From contig JAGXHW010000024.1 in the NCBI GenBank assembly GCA_024635995.1, positions 1-64,000 of the forward strand: a stretch of DNA of 64,000 nt. The letters are read 5' to 3'. Shown piece after piece: positions 27,297-35,917 of this stretch (its first letter is position 1; each line of letters begins with the position of its first letter). A model generated the notes under the pieces. It worked only from the letters and a program-made list of their open reading frames with translations. It was not told where the DNA came from and did not search any database. This DNA is from Clostridiaceae bacterium. Its GTDB lineage: Bacteria > Bacillota > Clostridia > Peptostreptococcales > Tindalliaceae. Position numbers and translations under genes: made by a program.

Positions 27297-27950
27297 CTAT
27301 ACGGCCTCTTGATCAGTGACAAGGTCTTCGAGGTTAAAGTCCAGATAGGTACCTTTCCAGTGGTACACAGGGGTGACGTTTCCTTCCCTGATTGCCTGCG
27401 CCAGTTCCTGCTCATTGACGATGGTTCCGTTGAACCGGGTGGCGTATTTACCCACTTGCTGAATTACATGGGCGTCACTGCCGCCAAAAACTGGGTTTTG
27501 ACTTTCTTCAGCAGCTTCCATCGCCTGAAGGTTTAAATAGAAGGGGGTACTCCCGTTCAGGCCTTCCACGCCAGACAAGCATTCAATGTTTTTAAGATGA
27601 TCTTCCAGCCCACGGTAATTTTTCCGGTAAGGATGAGCACTGATCACAGCCCCTCCCCGGGAAGTCACATAAGCGGCCAGTTCATCAGCATGCATTTTGT
27701 TAGATGGAAGATGGTCAAGTCCGTAAACCAGCAGGTCCCCTTCATAGGTCAGCACTTCAGCTCCCACAAGCACAGGAAAGTTCTTTTCCCGGCTGAGAGC
27801 ATGGGCTTTTTCACGAAGCTGGACGCTTTCATGATCGGTGATACACACGCCGTCCAGTCCCATTTCCATGGCTTTATCAATAATGTCTTCCAGGGCAATG
27901 TGGCTGTCACTGGAATATGTTTTTTCGTGAACATGCAGGTCAATGATCAT
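27297..27950 (-). CDS. PHP domain phosphoesterase
   Basis: 217-aa metal-dependent phosphoesterase. All four PHP motifs are present: DLHVHEKTYSSDSH, ITDHESVQLREK, ISAHPYRKNYRG and FGGSDAHVIQQVG. The size and the absence of extra domains put it with the small PHP family that includes YciV-like 5'-3' exonucleases, but a PHP phosphatase with another substrate is possible. The ATG follows CGGAGGATATTT. It is convergent with yedF. Confidence 0.85.
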   Translation of the reverse strand: MIIDLHVHEKTYSSDSHIALEDIIDKAMEMGLDGVCITDHESVQLREKAHALSREKNFPVLVGAEVLTYEGDLLVYGLDHLPSNKMHADELAAYVTSRGGAVISAHPYRKNYRGLEDHLKNIECLSGVEGLNGSTPFYLNLQAMEAAEESQNPVFGGSDAHVIQQVGKYATRFNGTIVNEQELAQAIREGNVTPVYHWKGTYLDFNLEDLVTDQEAV

Positions 27951-28197
27951 AAATATCCTCCGGTAATTAAGATTATGTGAGCGGTCACCCAGCTACCATT
28001 ATAATCCCTTTTGTCACCAGTGAGAAATTGAAAATATTGATGAAACTGGTCAGTTGTATTGAAACCATCTATAAGTTGTCTTGTTCCTGATTAGTTGCTT
28101 GTTGAGCGGATATTGATATACTTAGGAGGAGCGTTATCACAACCTGTTTTTGAATGAGCGCGGAACGACTGTGCATCAAAAGTGGAGGAGCTGACAC

Positions 28198-29037
28198 ATG
28201 AACACATCCAACGATTACAAATATTATCAAACCAGTGCCGATTATATTTTAAGTAAAACAGGCTATCAGCCGGAAATAGCCTTAATCCTGGGTTCAGCCC
28301 TGGGTGGTTTGGCAGAGGAAATTGAAAATCCCATAGTCATCGACTATGCCGATATACCCAACTTTCTTGTTTCCACAGTGGAATTTCACGCAGGGAAACT
28401 GATCATGGGTAACCTTGGCGGCAAAAAAGTGATGTGCATGTCTGGCCGCTTCCATTATTACGAAGGATATACCTTTGAGGAACTGACCACCCCCATCCGT
28501 GTATTTCATGCCCTGGGGGTGAAGCAGGTGATTCTAACCAATGCAGCGGGCGCAGTAAACCCGGCTTTTCAACCAGGTGACATCATGGTCATCCGAGACC
28601 ACATTAACCTATTGGGGGCCAGCCCCACCCGGGGTATCAACATTCATGAGTGTGGTCCCCGGTTTTTCGATGTTTCCAATATGTACACCAAACGTCTTCG
28701 AAAACTTGTAAAAGAAGTGGCAGCCCAACAGGGCCTCACCCTCCAGGAAGGTGTCTATTATTACACCCCGGGACCGCACTTTGAAACGCCGGCTGAAATT
28801 CAGGCCATTCACCGCCTGGGTGCAGACGCTGTGGGAATGTCCACCATCACAGAAGCCTTGACAGCTGCCCACTGTCAGATGGAATTACTGGGACTGTCCC
28901 TCATCTCCAACATGGCGGCAGGCATCCTTGACCAGCCCATTACCGCAGAAGAAGTGTGGGAAACAAGTGAACGCACTGTTGAAACCTTCAAGGTATTGTT
29001 GCGGGAAACGATAAAAAAATGTAGTCGATGTCGATAA
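28198..29037 (+). CDS. punA: Purine nucleoside phosphorylase, trimeric type
   Basis: 279-aa PNP for phosphorolysis of guanosine, inosine and deoxy forms in purine salvage. Visible are the phosphate/ribose site pieces LILGSALGG, SGRFHYYEGYTFEEL and TNAAGAVNPAFQPGDIM, with GPHFETPAEI and LGADAVGMSTITEA. The Asn in LISNMAAGI is the one that contacts 6-oxopurines. The ATG follows a GTGGAGGAGCTGACAC ribosome site. It stands alone, with an unclear small frame downstream. Confidence 0.93.
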   Translation: MNTSNDYKYYQTSADYILSKTGYQPEIALILGSALGGLAEEIENPIVIDYADIPNFLVSTVEFHAGKLIMGNLGGKKVMCMSGRFHYYEGYTFEELTTPIRVFHALGVKQVILTNAAGAVNPAFQPGDIMVIRDHINLLGASPTRGINIHECGPRFFDVSNMYTKRLRKLVKEVAAQQGLTLQEGVYYYTPGPHFETPAEIQAIHRLGADAVGMSTITEALTAAHCQMELLGLSLISNMAAGILDQPITAEEVWETSERTVETFKVLLRETIKKCSRCR

Positions 29038-29098
29038 AGTAAAGGAAGTATTACTAACCACTGAAAAATTTTCTACTTATAAAGCTCAATCAGGCCTG

Positions 29099-29338
29099 AT
29101 GAGAAAACCTGAATTTCAAGACACCTATGAAACATTTTTGGTGGATGATGTGGAAATCCATATCGCCAAACATCTTTTGGAAAGCCATTTGAAAAATAAT
29201 AGTATGTTAATTAATAATGTCATTAATTTGTTAATTGACAAACAATACCGAAACAAATACTATATAAATAAGGTAAAGAAGTATGGCGTGTTATTTATTT
29301 TTCAATTTCAGATTGACATTGTTCAATGGGAGAGGTAG
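29099..29338 (+). CDS. Uncertain 79-codon reading frame, possibly a remnant
   Basis: Starts MRKPEFQDTYETFLVDDVEI and ends in basic, hydrophobic sequence. No ribosome site precedes the ATG. The same frame is open for a further 24 codons upstream (VDVDKVKEVLLTTEKFS...), back to the punA stop region, without a start codon. The sequence looks protein-like in its first half and AT-biased in the second. I read it as the tail of a decayed gene rather than a working one. Confidence 0.35.
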   Translation: MRKPEFQDTYETFLVDDVEIHIAKHLLESHLKNNSMLINNVINLLIDKQYRNKYYINKVKKYGVLFIFQFQIDIVQWER

Positions 29339-29342
29339 AATA

Positions 29343-29364
29343 TAAGCATATAATTATATGCTTA
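29343..29364. promoter_or_regulatory. Perfect 22-bp palindrome, probable ArsR operator
   Basis: TAAGCATATAA followed directly by TTATATGCTTA. It sits about 36 bp before the GTG start of the ArsR-family gene and overlaps an alternative ATG at 29358, which argues against that ATG. Size and symmetry fit ArsR/SmtB operators; repressor binding is inferred. Confidence 0.65.
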
Positions 29365-29399
29365 ATTTGATGGCAGTGAAGATGGATAGGAGTGATCTG

Positions 29400-29675
29400 G
29401 TGGATGATCGATTCAAATATTTCAAAGCCATGGGAGATAAAAGCAGATTTGAGATACTAAAAACCCTAAAAAGCCGAAATATGACAGGGAGGGATGTGGA
29501 AAAGCTGATCAAGCTGAAACAACCGTCAGTCTCTCACCACATGAAAATTCTGGTGGACGCTGAACTGGTCTCAGAAAACCGGGAAGGCAAGTATTGCTTC
29601 TACTCCCTTAATCTGAACCAGTTGGAAGAAGTACATTCCTTTATCCATGAAGTCATCGATTTTAATAATCAATAG
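29400..29675 (+). CDS. ArsR/SmtB family transcriptional repressor
   Basis: 91-aa winged-helix repressor (FKYFKAMGDKSRFEILKTL, then the recognition region LKQPSVSHHMKILVDAELV). The start is taken as the GTG with AGGAG seven nt upstream; in-frame ATGs at 29358, 29370 and 29382 lack ribosome sites, and the first lies inside the palindromic operator. No classic CVC metal site is visible in the recognition helix, so the sensor residues must lie elsewhere. It is upstream of a permease and an Acr3 arsenite carrier, so arsenic sensing is plausible. Confidence 0.85.
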   Translation: MDDRFKYFKAMGDKSRFEILKTLKSRNMTGRDVEKLIKLKQPSVSHHMKILVDAELVSENREGKYCFYSLNLNQLEEVHSFIHEVIDFNNQ

Positions 29676-29704
29676 ACCCCAATACTTAGGTATATAAATA
29701 AAAC

Positions 29705-29742
29705 GAATCCCTGCCAACATCTGTCGGCAGGGATTCCACTTT
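29705..29742 (+). terminator. Intrinsic terminator after the arsR-like gene
   Basis: GAATCCCTGCC (29705-29715) pairs perfectly with GGCAGGGATTC (29726-29736) around ten nt, followed by CACTTTTT. It separates the regulator transcript from the permease gene. Confidence 0.8.
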
Positions 29743-29784
29743 TTGGGAGTAGAAGCTAAAATAAATTAATGAGAGATAAGTATC

Positions 29785-29813
29785 TTGACAGAATTGTTAA
29801 GAGAGAGTACGAT
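29785..29813 (+). promoter_or_regulatory. Candidate promoter of the permease gene
   Basis: TTGACA (29785-29790), 17-bp spacer, TACGAT (29808-29813), about 125 bp before the start codon. Confidence 0.5.
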
Positions 29814-29937
29814 TAACACATAAGAATATCATTATATAATAATAATTACGACGCAACAATAGATTTATCAATAATCACATCAATAAATTAAGATAACAGC
29901 ACAAACAACTCAAAATGAACGAACAGGGGTTGAAGGA

Positions 29938-30942
29938 ATGTTCATATTTTCATGGCTAAACAGACAACTACTAAAAATGGAATGGCTTTACGAAGGTGTT
30001 GAATGGCTGGTGGAAAACATCTTTGGCCTTGGTATTGACACCCGCATTGGGGGCAGTGTCCATTTCTATATTTACGATGTCATTAAAATATTTATTTTGT
30101 TATCCGTTTTAATCTATACGGTGTCATATATCCAAAGCTTTTTTCCACCGGAACGAACGCGGAAAATACTGGGTCGGCATGATGGTATTATGGCCAACGT
30201 ATTGGGGGCTTTACTGGGAACAGTCACGCCCTTTTGTTCTTGTTCCTCCATTCCCCTGTTCATTGGATTTACCAGTGCAGGATTGCCCATTGGCGTCACG
30301 TTTTCTTTTCTGATTTCATCACCTTTGGTAGACCTGGCTTCTGTGCTGCTTCTCGCCAGTATCTTTAACTGGCGTATTGCCATTGCCTATGTATTGGTGG
30401 GTTTAATCCTGGCAGTCATTGGCGGGTCCCTCATTAGCAAGGCTAAAATGGAAGAGTACGTGGAGTCTTTCGTGTTTAATGCCAATGCTGGTGAGTCAGA
30501 GGAAGAAACCATGACCAAAAGGGAAAGAATCGATTTTTCCATAAACCAGGTGAAAGACATTGTGAGTAAAGTGTGGTTATACGTACTCATTGGTGTTGGC
30601 ATTGGTGCCCTTATCCATAACTGGATTCCCGAAAGTATCATTGCCGCCATTCTTGGTCAGGATAAGTGGTATTCAGTGGTACTGGCCACCCTTGTGGGCG
30701 TACCCATGTATGCCGATATTTTCGGCACACTGCCCATTGCGGAAGCCCTTGTCCTCAAAGGTGTTGGTATCGGAACAGCCTTGGCTTTCATGATGGCGGT
30801 CACTGCCCTGTCATTGCCCTCCATGATCATGCTGAATCAAGTGGTAAAAAAGAAATTACTCATCACCTTTGCCGGCATTGTGACCGTTGGCATACTGATC
30901 ATAGGGTATACCTTTAATGCCGTAGGTCACCTGCTGATTTAG
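29938..30942 (+). CDS. ArsP-like / UPF0718 family permease
   Basis: 334-aa membrane protein with about eight to ten helices in two half-repeats separated by a charged loop (residues about 180-205). The motif GTVTPFCSCSSIPLFIGF in the first half is the cysteine signature of the UPF0718/ArsP permeases. In ArsP these cysteines serve efflux of trivalent organoarsenicals. The second half has the related LVGVPMYADIFGTLPIAEAL. The ATG follows a weak GAAGGA. Together with the upstream ArsR repressor and the downstream Acr3, it forms an arsenic resistance cluster (inference from context). Confidence 0.85.
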   Translation: MFIFSWLNRQLLKMEWLYEGVEWLVENIFGLGIDTRIGGSVHFYIYDVIKIFILLSVLIYTVSYIQSFFPPERTRKILGRHDGIMANVLGALLGTVTPFCSCSSIPLFIGFTSAGLPIGVTFSFLISSPLVDLASVLLLASIFNWRIAIAYVLVGLILAVIGGSLISKAKMEEYVESFVFNANAGESEEETMTKRERIDFSINQVKDIVSKVWLYVLIGVGIGALIHNWIPESIIAAILGQDKWYSVVLATLVGVPMYADIFGTLPIAEALVLKGVGIGTALAFMMAVTALSLPSMIMLNQVVKKKLLITFAGIVTVGILIIGYTFNAVGHLLI

Positions 30943-31128
30943 GATAGACCGTACAATGAATCATTAAACACAGGTGTAGCGATTAAATTGATGTGAAGCC
31001 AGTGGTGAAAATTGTGAAACACTCAAAGGGAAAGACGATGTCATCTTCGCCAGCTAGCTTGGTGCAAAAGTCTACACGAACGACAGGCAACGATCAACAA
31101 ACTGACAAATTTTATGGAGGTGTCAGCA

Positions 31129-32214
31129 TTGGAAAAAAATAAAGCACAAGGTATTGGGTTTTTTGAACGTTATTTAACGGTCTGGGTAGCAGCCTGCATC
31201 GTGATTGGTGTGGCCATAGGCCAGTATTTACCGGTGATTCCCGAAACACTCAGCCGCTTTGAGTATGCCCAGGTGTCAATTCCTGTAGCCGTTCTTATCT
31301 GGCTGATGATTTATCCCATGATGCTGAAAATTGATTTTACACGCATAGTGGCGGCAACAAAAAAACCCAAAGGATTAGTGGTTACCACTGTCACCAACTG
31401 GCTGATCAAACCTTTTACAATGTATTTGATTGCTGCATTTTTCTTTAAAGTAATCTTTCAGAACTTTATTGCACCGGAGTTAGCCAATGAATACCTGGCA
31501 GGTGCCGTGCTGCTGGGTGCAGCTCCCTGCACCGCCATGGTCTTTGTCTGGAGCCATTTAACAAAAGGTGACCCTGCTTACACACTGGTGCAGGTAGCAG
31601 TCAACGACCTGATATTATTGGTGGCTTTTACACCCATCGTGGCATTCCTGCTTGGCATTAGTGACGTCTTTGTACCATACGACACGCTGTTCCTGTCCGT
31701 GGTGTTGTTTATTGTCATCCCCCTTGCGGGAGGGTATTTTTCCCGTAAAAATATTATCAAAAACAAAGGGCTGGACTATTTTGAAAATGTCTTTCTGAAA
31801 AAATTTGACAATGTGACCATCGTAGGACTGTTGCTGACGCTAATCATCATCTTCACCTTCCAGGGCGATGTGATTCTGGCCAACCCGTTGCACGTACTGC
31901 TAATTGCCATACCCCTTACCATTCAGACATTCTTGATTTTTTCCATCGCTTATGGGTGGGCAAGGGCCTGGAAATTACCCCATAACATTGCATCGCCAGC
32001 AGCCATGATTGGTGCCAGCAACTTCTTTGAATTGGCAGTGGCAGTGGCCATTACCCTCTTTGGCTTAACATCCGGTGCTGCATTGGCAACGGTGGTCGGA
32101 GTGCTGGTGGAAGTGCCGGTCATGTTAAGCCTGGTGCGCATCGCCAATAAGACACGGCACTGGTTCCCAGAGGTTGCAGATGCCAGCGTGGGATTTTCTG
32201 ATCAAGTAAACTAA
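31129..32214 (+). CDS. acr3: Arsenite efflux transporter, ACR3 family
   Basis: 361-aa carrier with ten predicted helices that exports arsenite in exchange for protons. The essential cysteine lies in LGAAPCTAMVFVWSHLTKGD, and the conserved glutamate in VGVLVEVPVMLSLVRIA near the C-terminus. The start is the TTG with GGAGG eight nt upstream. An ATG five codons earlier overlaps that ribosome site and is rejected. No arsC or arsA is seen in the window. Confidence 0.93.
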   Translation: MEKNKAQGIGFFERYLTVWVAACIVIGVAIGQYLPVIPETLSRFEYAQVSIPVAVLIWLMIYPMMLKIDFTRIVAATKKPKGLVVTTVTNWLIKPFTMYLIAAFFFKVIFQNFIAPELANEYLAGAVLLGAAPCTAMVFVWSHLTKGDPAYTLVQVAVNDLILLVAFTPIVAFLLGISDVFVPYDTLFLSVVLFIVIPLAGGYFSRKNIIKNKGLDYFENVFLKKFDNVTIVGLLLTLIIIFTFQGDVILANPLHVLLIAIPLTIQTFLIFSIAYGWARAWKLPHNIASPAAMIGASNFFELAVAVAITLFGLTSGAALATVVGVLVEVPVMLSLVRIANKTRHWFPEVADASVGFSDQVN

Positions 32215-32275
32215 ACAGGGATGTAACAAAAATCCTGCGAGCAGCAAAGAAGTTAATTTAATCAGAGTGAATGCA

Positions 32276-32306
32276 AAAAAACCTGCAACTCAACCTGCAG
32301 GGGTTT
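32276..32306 (+). terminator. Intrinsic terminator after acr3
   Basis: AAAACCTGCA pairs with TGCAGG(gg)TTTT (core CCTGCA 32282-32287, TGCAGG 32296-32301), with a small bulge, then TTTTG. The rest of the 313-bp spacer holds only the promoter listed next. Confidence 0.65.
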
Positions 32307-32443
32307 TGAAAATCCTATTTTTAAAAAGTATTGTGATGCTATGCCAGTTCAGTGTTCAGCAGTTCAACCATTTTTCTGGTTACGTCGACAGCAAGACGCG
32401 CCCTTTGTTGCATGATGACAGTCAATTTTTATCAACCAAAGTA

Positions 32444-32472
32444 TTGTCTCAATTTCCATGATAAGGTATACT
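32444..32472 (+). promoter_or_regulatory. Promoter of the multi-FMN protein gene
   Basis: TTGTCT (32444-32449), 17-bp spacer, TATACT (32467-32472), about 55 bp before the start codon. Confidence 0.65.
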
Positions 32473-32527
32473 GATTTGAGGTAGTAGTAGATATAAATAC
32501 ATAATAGTGACAGGAGGCATTCTTTTT

Positions 32528-33712
32528 ATGGATAAGAAGCAAATGAAAGGTGCAGTGGTTTTATTACTTGTAACGGCCGTGTTTTTAGGGGCCTTATCCT
32601 TTGCAGCAGACGGTGGACCACAAACCCTTACCGGAACAGGCAAAGGCTATGCAGGTGACGTTGTGGTAGAAATGGTGGTCGATGGAGATGTGATTAAGTC
32701 AATCACAGTGGTGGAAGCAAACGACACCCCTGGACTTTCCGACGATGCTTTTGAACAAATTATCGCAGCCGTACTGGCCAACCAGTCAGTTGACGGCGTA
32801 GATGTAGTATCAGGCGCCACCGGTTCCAGTAATGGTATCTTAGAAGCCATCAAAGCTGCACTGGCCAGCTCAGTGCCAAGCGGTCCTGTAACCTACACCG
32901 GTACCGGTAAAGGCTACGCCGGCGATGTGGTGGTACAGGTAAACATGGACGGCAGCACCATTACAGCCATCGAAGTGTTAGAATCCAGCGACACCCCTGG
33001 GCTGTCTGACGATGCTTTTGAGCAGATCATTGCAGCCGTAATGGAACAGCAATCCCTTGACGGCATCGATGTGGTATCAGGCGCCACCGGGTCCAGCAAC
33101 GGTATCCTTGAAGCCCTTGCCAACGCCATTCCAGGAGCAGGTGGAGAAACAGGCGGCGAAACAGACGAAGCTGTTGAAGGCGATGTGTACACCGGCTCAG
33201 GCCAGGGCTATGACAGTACCATCACCGTGGAAGTGACCGTGGCAGACGGCGAAATTGCTGCCATTAATGTGGTGGAAGCAGCCGACACCCCCGGACTTTC
33301 CGACAATGCTTTTGAAGAGATCATCGCATCCGTATTGGCTAACCAGTCCGTTGAAGGTGTAGACGTGGTGGCAGGCGCCACCGGCTCCAGCAACGGTATC
33401 CTGGAAGCCATCAGCAGCGCTTTGTCAGAAGTTGAAGGTGAAGAAGTGATCGAAGGCGATGTGTACACCGGTTCAGGTCAGGGCTATGACAGCACCATCA
33501 CCGTAGAAGTTACCATGGCAGACGGCGAAATTGCAGCTATTAATGTAGTGGAAGCAGCCGACACCCCCGGACTTTCCGACAATGCTTTTGAAGAGATCAT
33601 CGCAGCCGTACTGGCTAACCAATCCGTTGAAGGTGTAGACGCAGTGGCAGGTGCCACCGGCTCCAGCAACGGTATCCTGACAGCCATCGAAGAAGCGCTG
33701 GCACAGCAGTAA
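32528..33712 (+). CDS. Exported protein with four tandem FMN-binding domains
   Basis: 394-aa secreted or membrane-held protein. A signal peptide (MKGAVVLLLVTAVFLGALSF) is followed by four FMN_bind domains of about 80 residues. Each begins TGxGxGY and ends GATGSSNGIL. The flavinylation motif is VSGATGSS in domains 1 and 2 and VAGATGSS in 3 and 4, so up to four FMN groups could be attached through the Thr by an ApbE transferase. This is an extracytosolic electron-transfer architecture. There is no redox partner adjacent and no apbE in the window. The ATG follows AGGAGGCATTCTTTTT. Confidence 0.87.
   Translation: MDKKQMKGAVVLLLVTAVFLGALSFAADGGPQTLTGTGKGYAGDVVVEMVVDGDVIKSITVVEANDTPGLSDDAFEQIIAAVLANQSVDGVDVVSGATGSSNGILEAIKAALASSVPSGPVTYTGTGKGYAGDVVVQVNMDGSTITAIEVLESSDTPGLSDDAFEQIIAAVMEQQSLDGIDVVSGATGSSNGILEALANAIPGAGGETGGETDEAVEGDVYTGSGQGYDSTITVEVTVADGEIAAINVVEAADTPGLSDNAFEEIIASVLANQSVEGVDVVAGATGSSNGILEAISSALSEVEGEEVIEGDVYTGSGQGYDSTITVEVTMADGEIAAINVVEAADTPGLSDNAFEEIIAAVLANQSVEGVDAVAGATGSSNGILTAIEEALAQQ
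33179..33709 (+). repeat. Recent 276-bp tandem duplication inside the multi-FMN gene
   Basis: Units starting at 33179 and 33455 are nearly identical at DNA level over about 240 bp. They share long exact stretches around GAAGCAGCCGACACCCCCGG and most third positions. Domains 1 and 2 (from about 32621 and 32885) are clearly related but more diverged. This shows growth of the gene by domain duplication. Confidence 0.8.
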
Positions 33713-33756
33713 AGAGTGCTTACACAAAAGTGACACTGTAAAACAGGTTATCATTC

Positions 33757-33787
33757 GAGAGCTCCCGTGGTGGGGGGCTCTCTTTCT
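33757..33787 (+). terminator. Intrinsic terminator after the multi-FMN gene
   Basis: GAGAGCTCCC (33757-33766) pairs with GGGGGCTCTC (33773-33782), with one G-T pair, followed by TTTCTC. Confidence 0.75.
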
Positions 33788-33842
33788 CATGAGAGAGAAA
33801 TAAAACAAGTCAGAAATAATGAATCAAAAATAAGTTACGTAC

Positions 33843-33854
33843 GTCTATATAGAC
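33843..33854. promoter_or_regulatory. Short perfect palindrome before the lipoprotein gene
   Basis: GTCTATATAGAC, 12 bp, directly after TACGTACG and 35 bp before the start codon. Could be an operator or a promoter-embedded dyad; evidence is only symmetry and place. Confidence 0.3.
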
Positions 33855-33888
33855 ATAGAAAGTTCAATGAACAAAAGGAGTGTGTTCC

Positions 33889-34521
33889 ATGAAAAAAGTA
33901 CTCATCCTATTGATTGTATTAATGACGATCACCACCACAGGCTGCAAGTTTATAGTGCCGTCAACGCCTGTAAAGCCGGAAGAACCACCCAAGCCTATGG
34001 AAGAGCCCCTACCCCAACCAGAAGAAAAAACTTCCCTGCCGGAAGAAGTTCCTGAACAACGCATCTCCGACGATGGCATTCTACATTTTCCTGAAGGCAA
34101 CATCACCTTATTGGCCTATGAAGATGAAATGAACCTGCCAGAAACCCTGGGCATGGCTCTGGTGGAAGAAACCACTGTATTGGAAAACGCCGACACCTTC
34201 ACCGGCAGCCATGAAAAGACCCTGATTTACCAGGACACCCGGCTGGTCCTCTTTTCACCGCCCCAGGACGGCCAGCGTTTTTACCTCATCAACATTGAGA
34301 CGGAAAACGAAAACGTCACAACCAACCGGGGCATCACCCTGGGCGACACCCTGGAAGACCTGCAGCAGGCCTACCCGGAAGTGACCCGCAGCCTGGACGG
34401 CACCACCGGCACCGACGGCCGCTACGAAATGATGTTTCAGGAAAACCCTTATACCTACCTCTTCTTTTTTGTGGAAGAGGGAAAAGTGATGAAAATACAA
34501 CTCCTCCATGAATTTCCATAA
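33889..34521 (+). CDS. Lipoprotein of unknown function
   Basis: 210-aa protein with a lipoprotein signal (MKKVLILLIVLMTITTTGC, lipobox TTGC). A Pro/Glu-rich spacer (VKPEEPPKPMEEPLPQPEE) is followed by a globular domain with no motif I recognise. RFYLINIETENENVTTNRGI and LGDTLEDLQQAYPEV resemble the small repeat-like domains of clostridial surface lipoproteins in which a GxTxxxVxxxYG unit recurs. The ATG follows AAAGGAG by eight nt. It is a single-gene unit with its own terminator. Confidence 0.75.
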   Translation: MKKVLILLIVLMTITTTGCKFIVPSTPVKPEEPPKPMEEPLPQPEEKTSLPEEVPEQRISDDGILHFPEGNITLLAYEDEMNLPETLGMALVEETTVLENADTFTGSHEKTLIYQDTRLVLFSPPQDGQRFYLINIETENENVTTNRGITLGDTLEDLQQAYPEVTRSLDGTTGTDGRYEMMFQENPYTYLFFFVEEGKVMKIQLLHEFP

Positions 34522-34526
34522 AAAAA

Positions 34527-34555
34527 AGGGGCAGCCGAGTAATCGGCTGCCTTTT
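34527..34555 (+). terminator. Intrinsic terminator after the lipoprotein gene
   Basis: GGCAGCCGA (34530-34538), tetraloop GTAA, TCGGCTGCC (34543-34551), then TTTT. A-rich upstream. Confidence 0.88.
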
Positions 34556-34756
34556 GAAGGGTGGGGTTTAATTTGTTGTTTATCGCTTTATTAAAGCAAT
34601 AGACGACGTATTAGTTGTATACCCACAGGCTTTCGCTTTAAAAGCATAATGTATCAATTGTAAGAAAAATGATTATGGTTGGGAATAATGATCCACGAAA
34701 GGTATAATGGAGAGGACGAACAGAAAACACTAAACCTCAGAAAGAAGGCTCACCTT

Positions 34757-35632
34757 ATGAAGAAACAGGACATTGGCCTGGGCATCATAGTTGCGATTCT
34801 GTGGGGCATGAACTTCATGGCCATAAAATTTGGCGTCAGTCATGTACCGCCCCTGCTTTTGGTATCACTTCGTTTTTTCCTGGTGGCCATACCTGCCGTG
34901 TTTTTCCTTCCCCGGCCCCAAATCCCCTGGAAGGGCCTCATCGCTCTTTCCATGATCCTTTACGTGGGCCAGTTTGGTTTTCTCTTCCTGGGAATTAAGC
35001 TGGGCATGCCCGCCGGCCTGGCTTCATTGGTGTACCAATCCCAGGCCTTCTTCACCCTCCTGGTAGCTGTGATCTTCCTGAAAGAAAAACTCCGCTGGAA
35101 CCACCTCACCGGTCTCTTCATCGCTGCCATAGGCATCGTACTCATTGCCTCACAGCAGAATACCGGCATGACCCTCATCGGGTTCTGGATGATTATCACC
35201 GCCTCCGCCTGCTGGGGAGTGGGCAACGTCATCATGCGCAAAGTTACCCTGGGGGTGCCTTCCTTTTCTATGCTGTCATTGGTAGTCTGGAGCGGCCTGG
35301 TGTCCTTTTTCCCCATGGCCATCCTCTCCCTGTTCTTTGAAGGTTTTGAAAGCTGGCAGACAGCCTTTCAGCAAGCCAGCTGGACCTCAGCCCTCTCTGT
35401 CCTGTACCTGGCCTATTTCGCATCGTTAATAGGCTATGGCCTCTGGGGCAAACTCCTGGCCCGCTACCCCGCCACCACCGTTTCGCCATTTGCCCTCCTG
35501 GTACCCATCCTGGGCATGAGCACCGCCGCCCTGTTTTTGGGTGAAGGCTTCAGTTTTTGGCAGCTGATGGGGTCGGTTTTGGTCATGACCGGGCTGGTGA
35601 TAAATGTGTTTGGTGGAAGGTTAAAGAGGTAA
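34757..35632 (+). CDS. eamA: EamA-type exporter of the DMT superfamily
   Basis: 291-aa transporter with ten predicted helices in two EamA repeats. Several stretches closely resemble E. coli EamA (YdeD), the exporter of O-acetylserine and cysteine: GMPAGLASLVYQSQAFFTLL, ASACWGVGNVIMRK, LLVPILGMSTAALFLGE and the ending LVMTGLVINVFG. The same substrates are plausible but not shown. The ATG at 34757 gives the correct EamA N-terminus (KKQDIGLGIIVAILWGMNF); the longer upstream frame adds polar sequence. It stands alone. Confidence 0.85.
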   Translation: MKKQDIGLGIIVAILWGMNFMAIKFGVSHVPPLLLVSLRFFLVAIPAVFFLPRPQIPWKGLIALSMILYVGQFGFLFLGIKLGMPAGLASLVYQSQAFFTLLVAVIFLKEKLRWNHLTGLFIAAIGIVLIASQQNTGMTLIGFWMIITASACWGVGNVIMRKVTLGVPSFSMLSLVVWSGLVSFFPMAILSLFFEGFESWQTAFQQASWTSALSVLYLAYFASLIGYGLWGKLLARYPATTVSPFALLVPILGMSTAALFLGEGFSFWQLMGSVLVMTGLVINVFGGRLKR

Positions 35633-35917
35633 CGATAATGTTCGGTTATTCAGGCGACCTGTTATTGTCATCAACGGTTGTAAAGATCCCATAGTCGATT
35701 CCCTCGGTATCAATAATCTCCTTGTTACGTGGGCAGTTTATATGATCACCGCTGTGTTTGTATGTAAATAATCAGGGTATTATATTAATAAATGAAAATA
35801 GTTATCAATGACTTTCGTTGTCCTACGAAAAACACCGGGTCTTCATTGAGTAGTACATATCATCTGTTTTCACATTGTGTGAAAACGGTGACAGGTAGTT
35901 TTGAAAGGGGTACAATG

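Noticed and set aside
29040..29338. Frame after punA as a second selenoprotein or HesB-like gene
   Set aside because: No in-frame TGA with a Cys context, no start codon for the upstream part and no conserved motif.
31114..31128. ATG at 31114 as start of acr3
   Set aside because: It overlaps the GGAGG ribosome site that serves the TTG at 31129.
32621..33709. Regular repeats that could suggest a CRISPR array or satellite
   Set aside because: They are about 276-bp coding duplications of FMN-binding domains in frame, not short repeats with unique spacers.
35645..35765. 41-codon minus-strand frame reading ...CPRNKEIIDTEGIDYGIFTT
   Set aside because: Protein-like but has no start codon and no recognisable family; too short to call even as a remnant.
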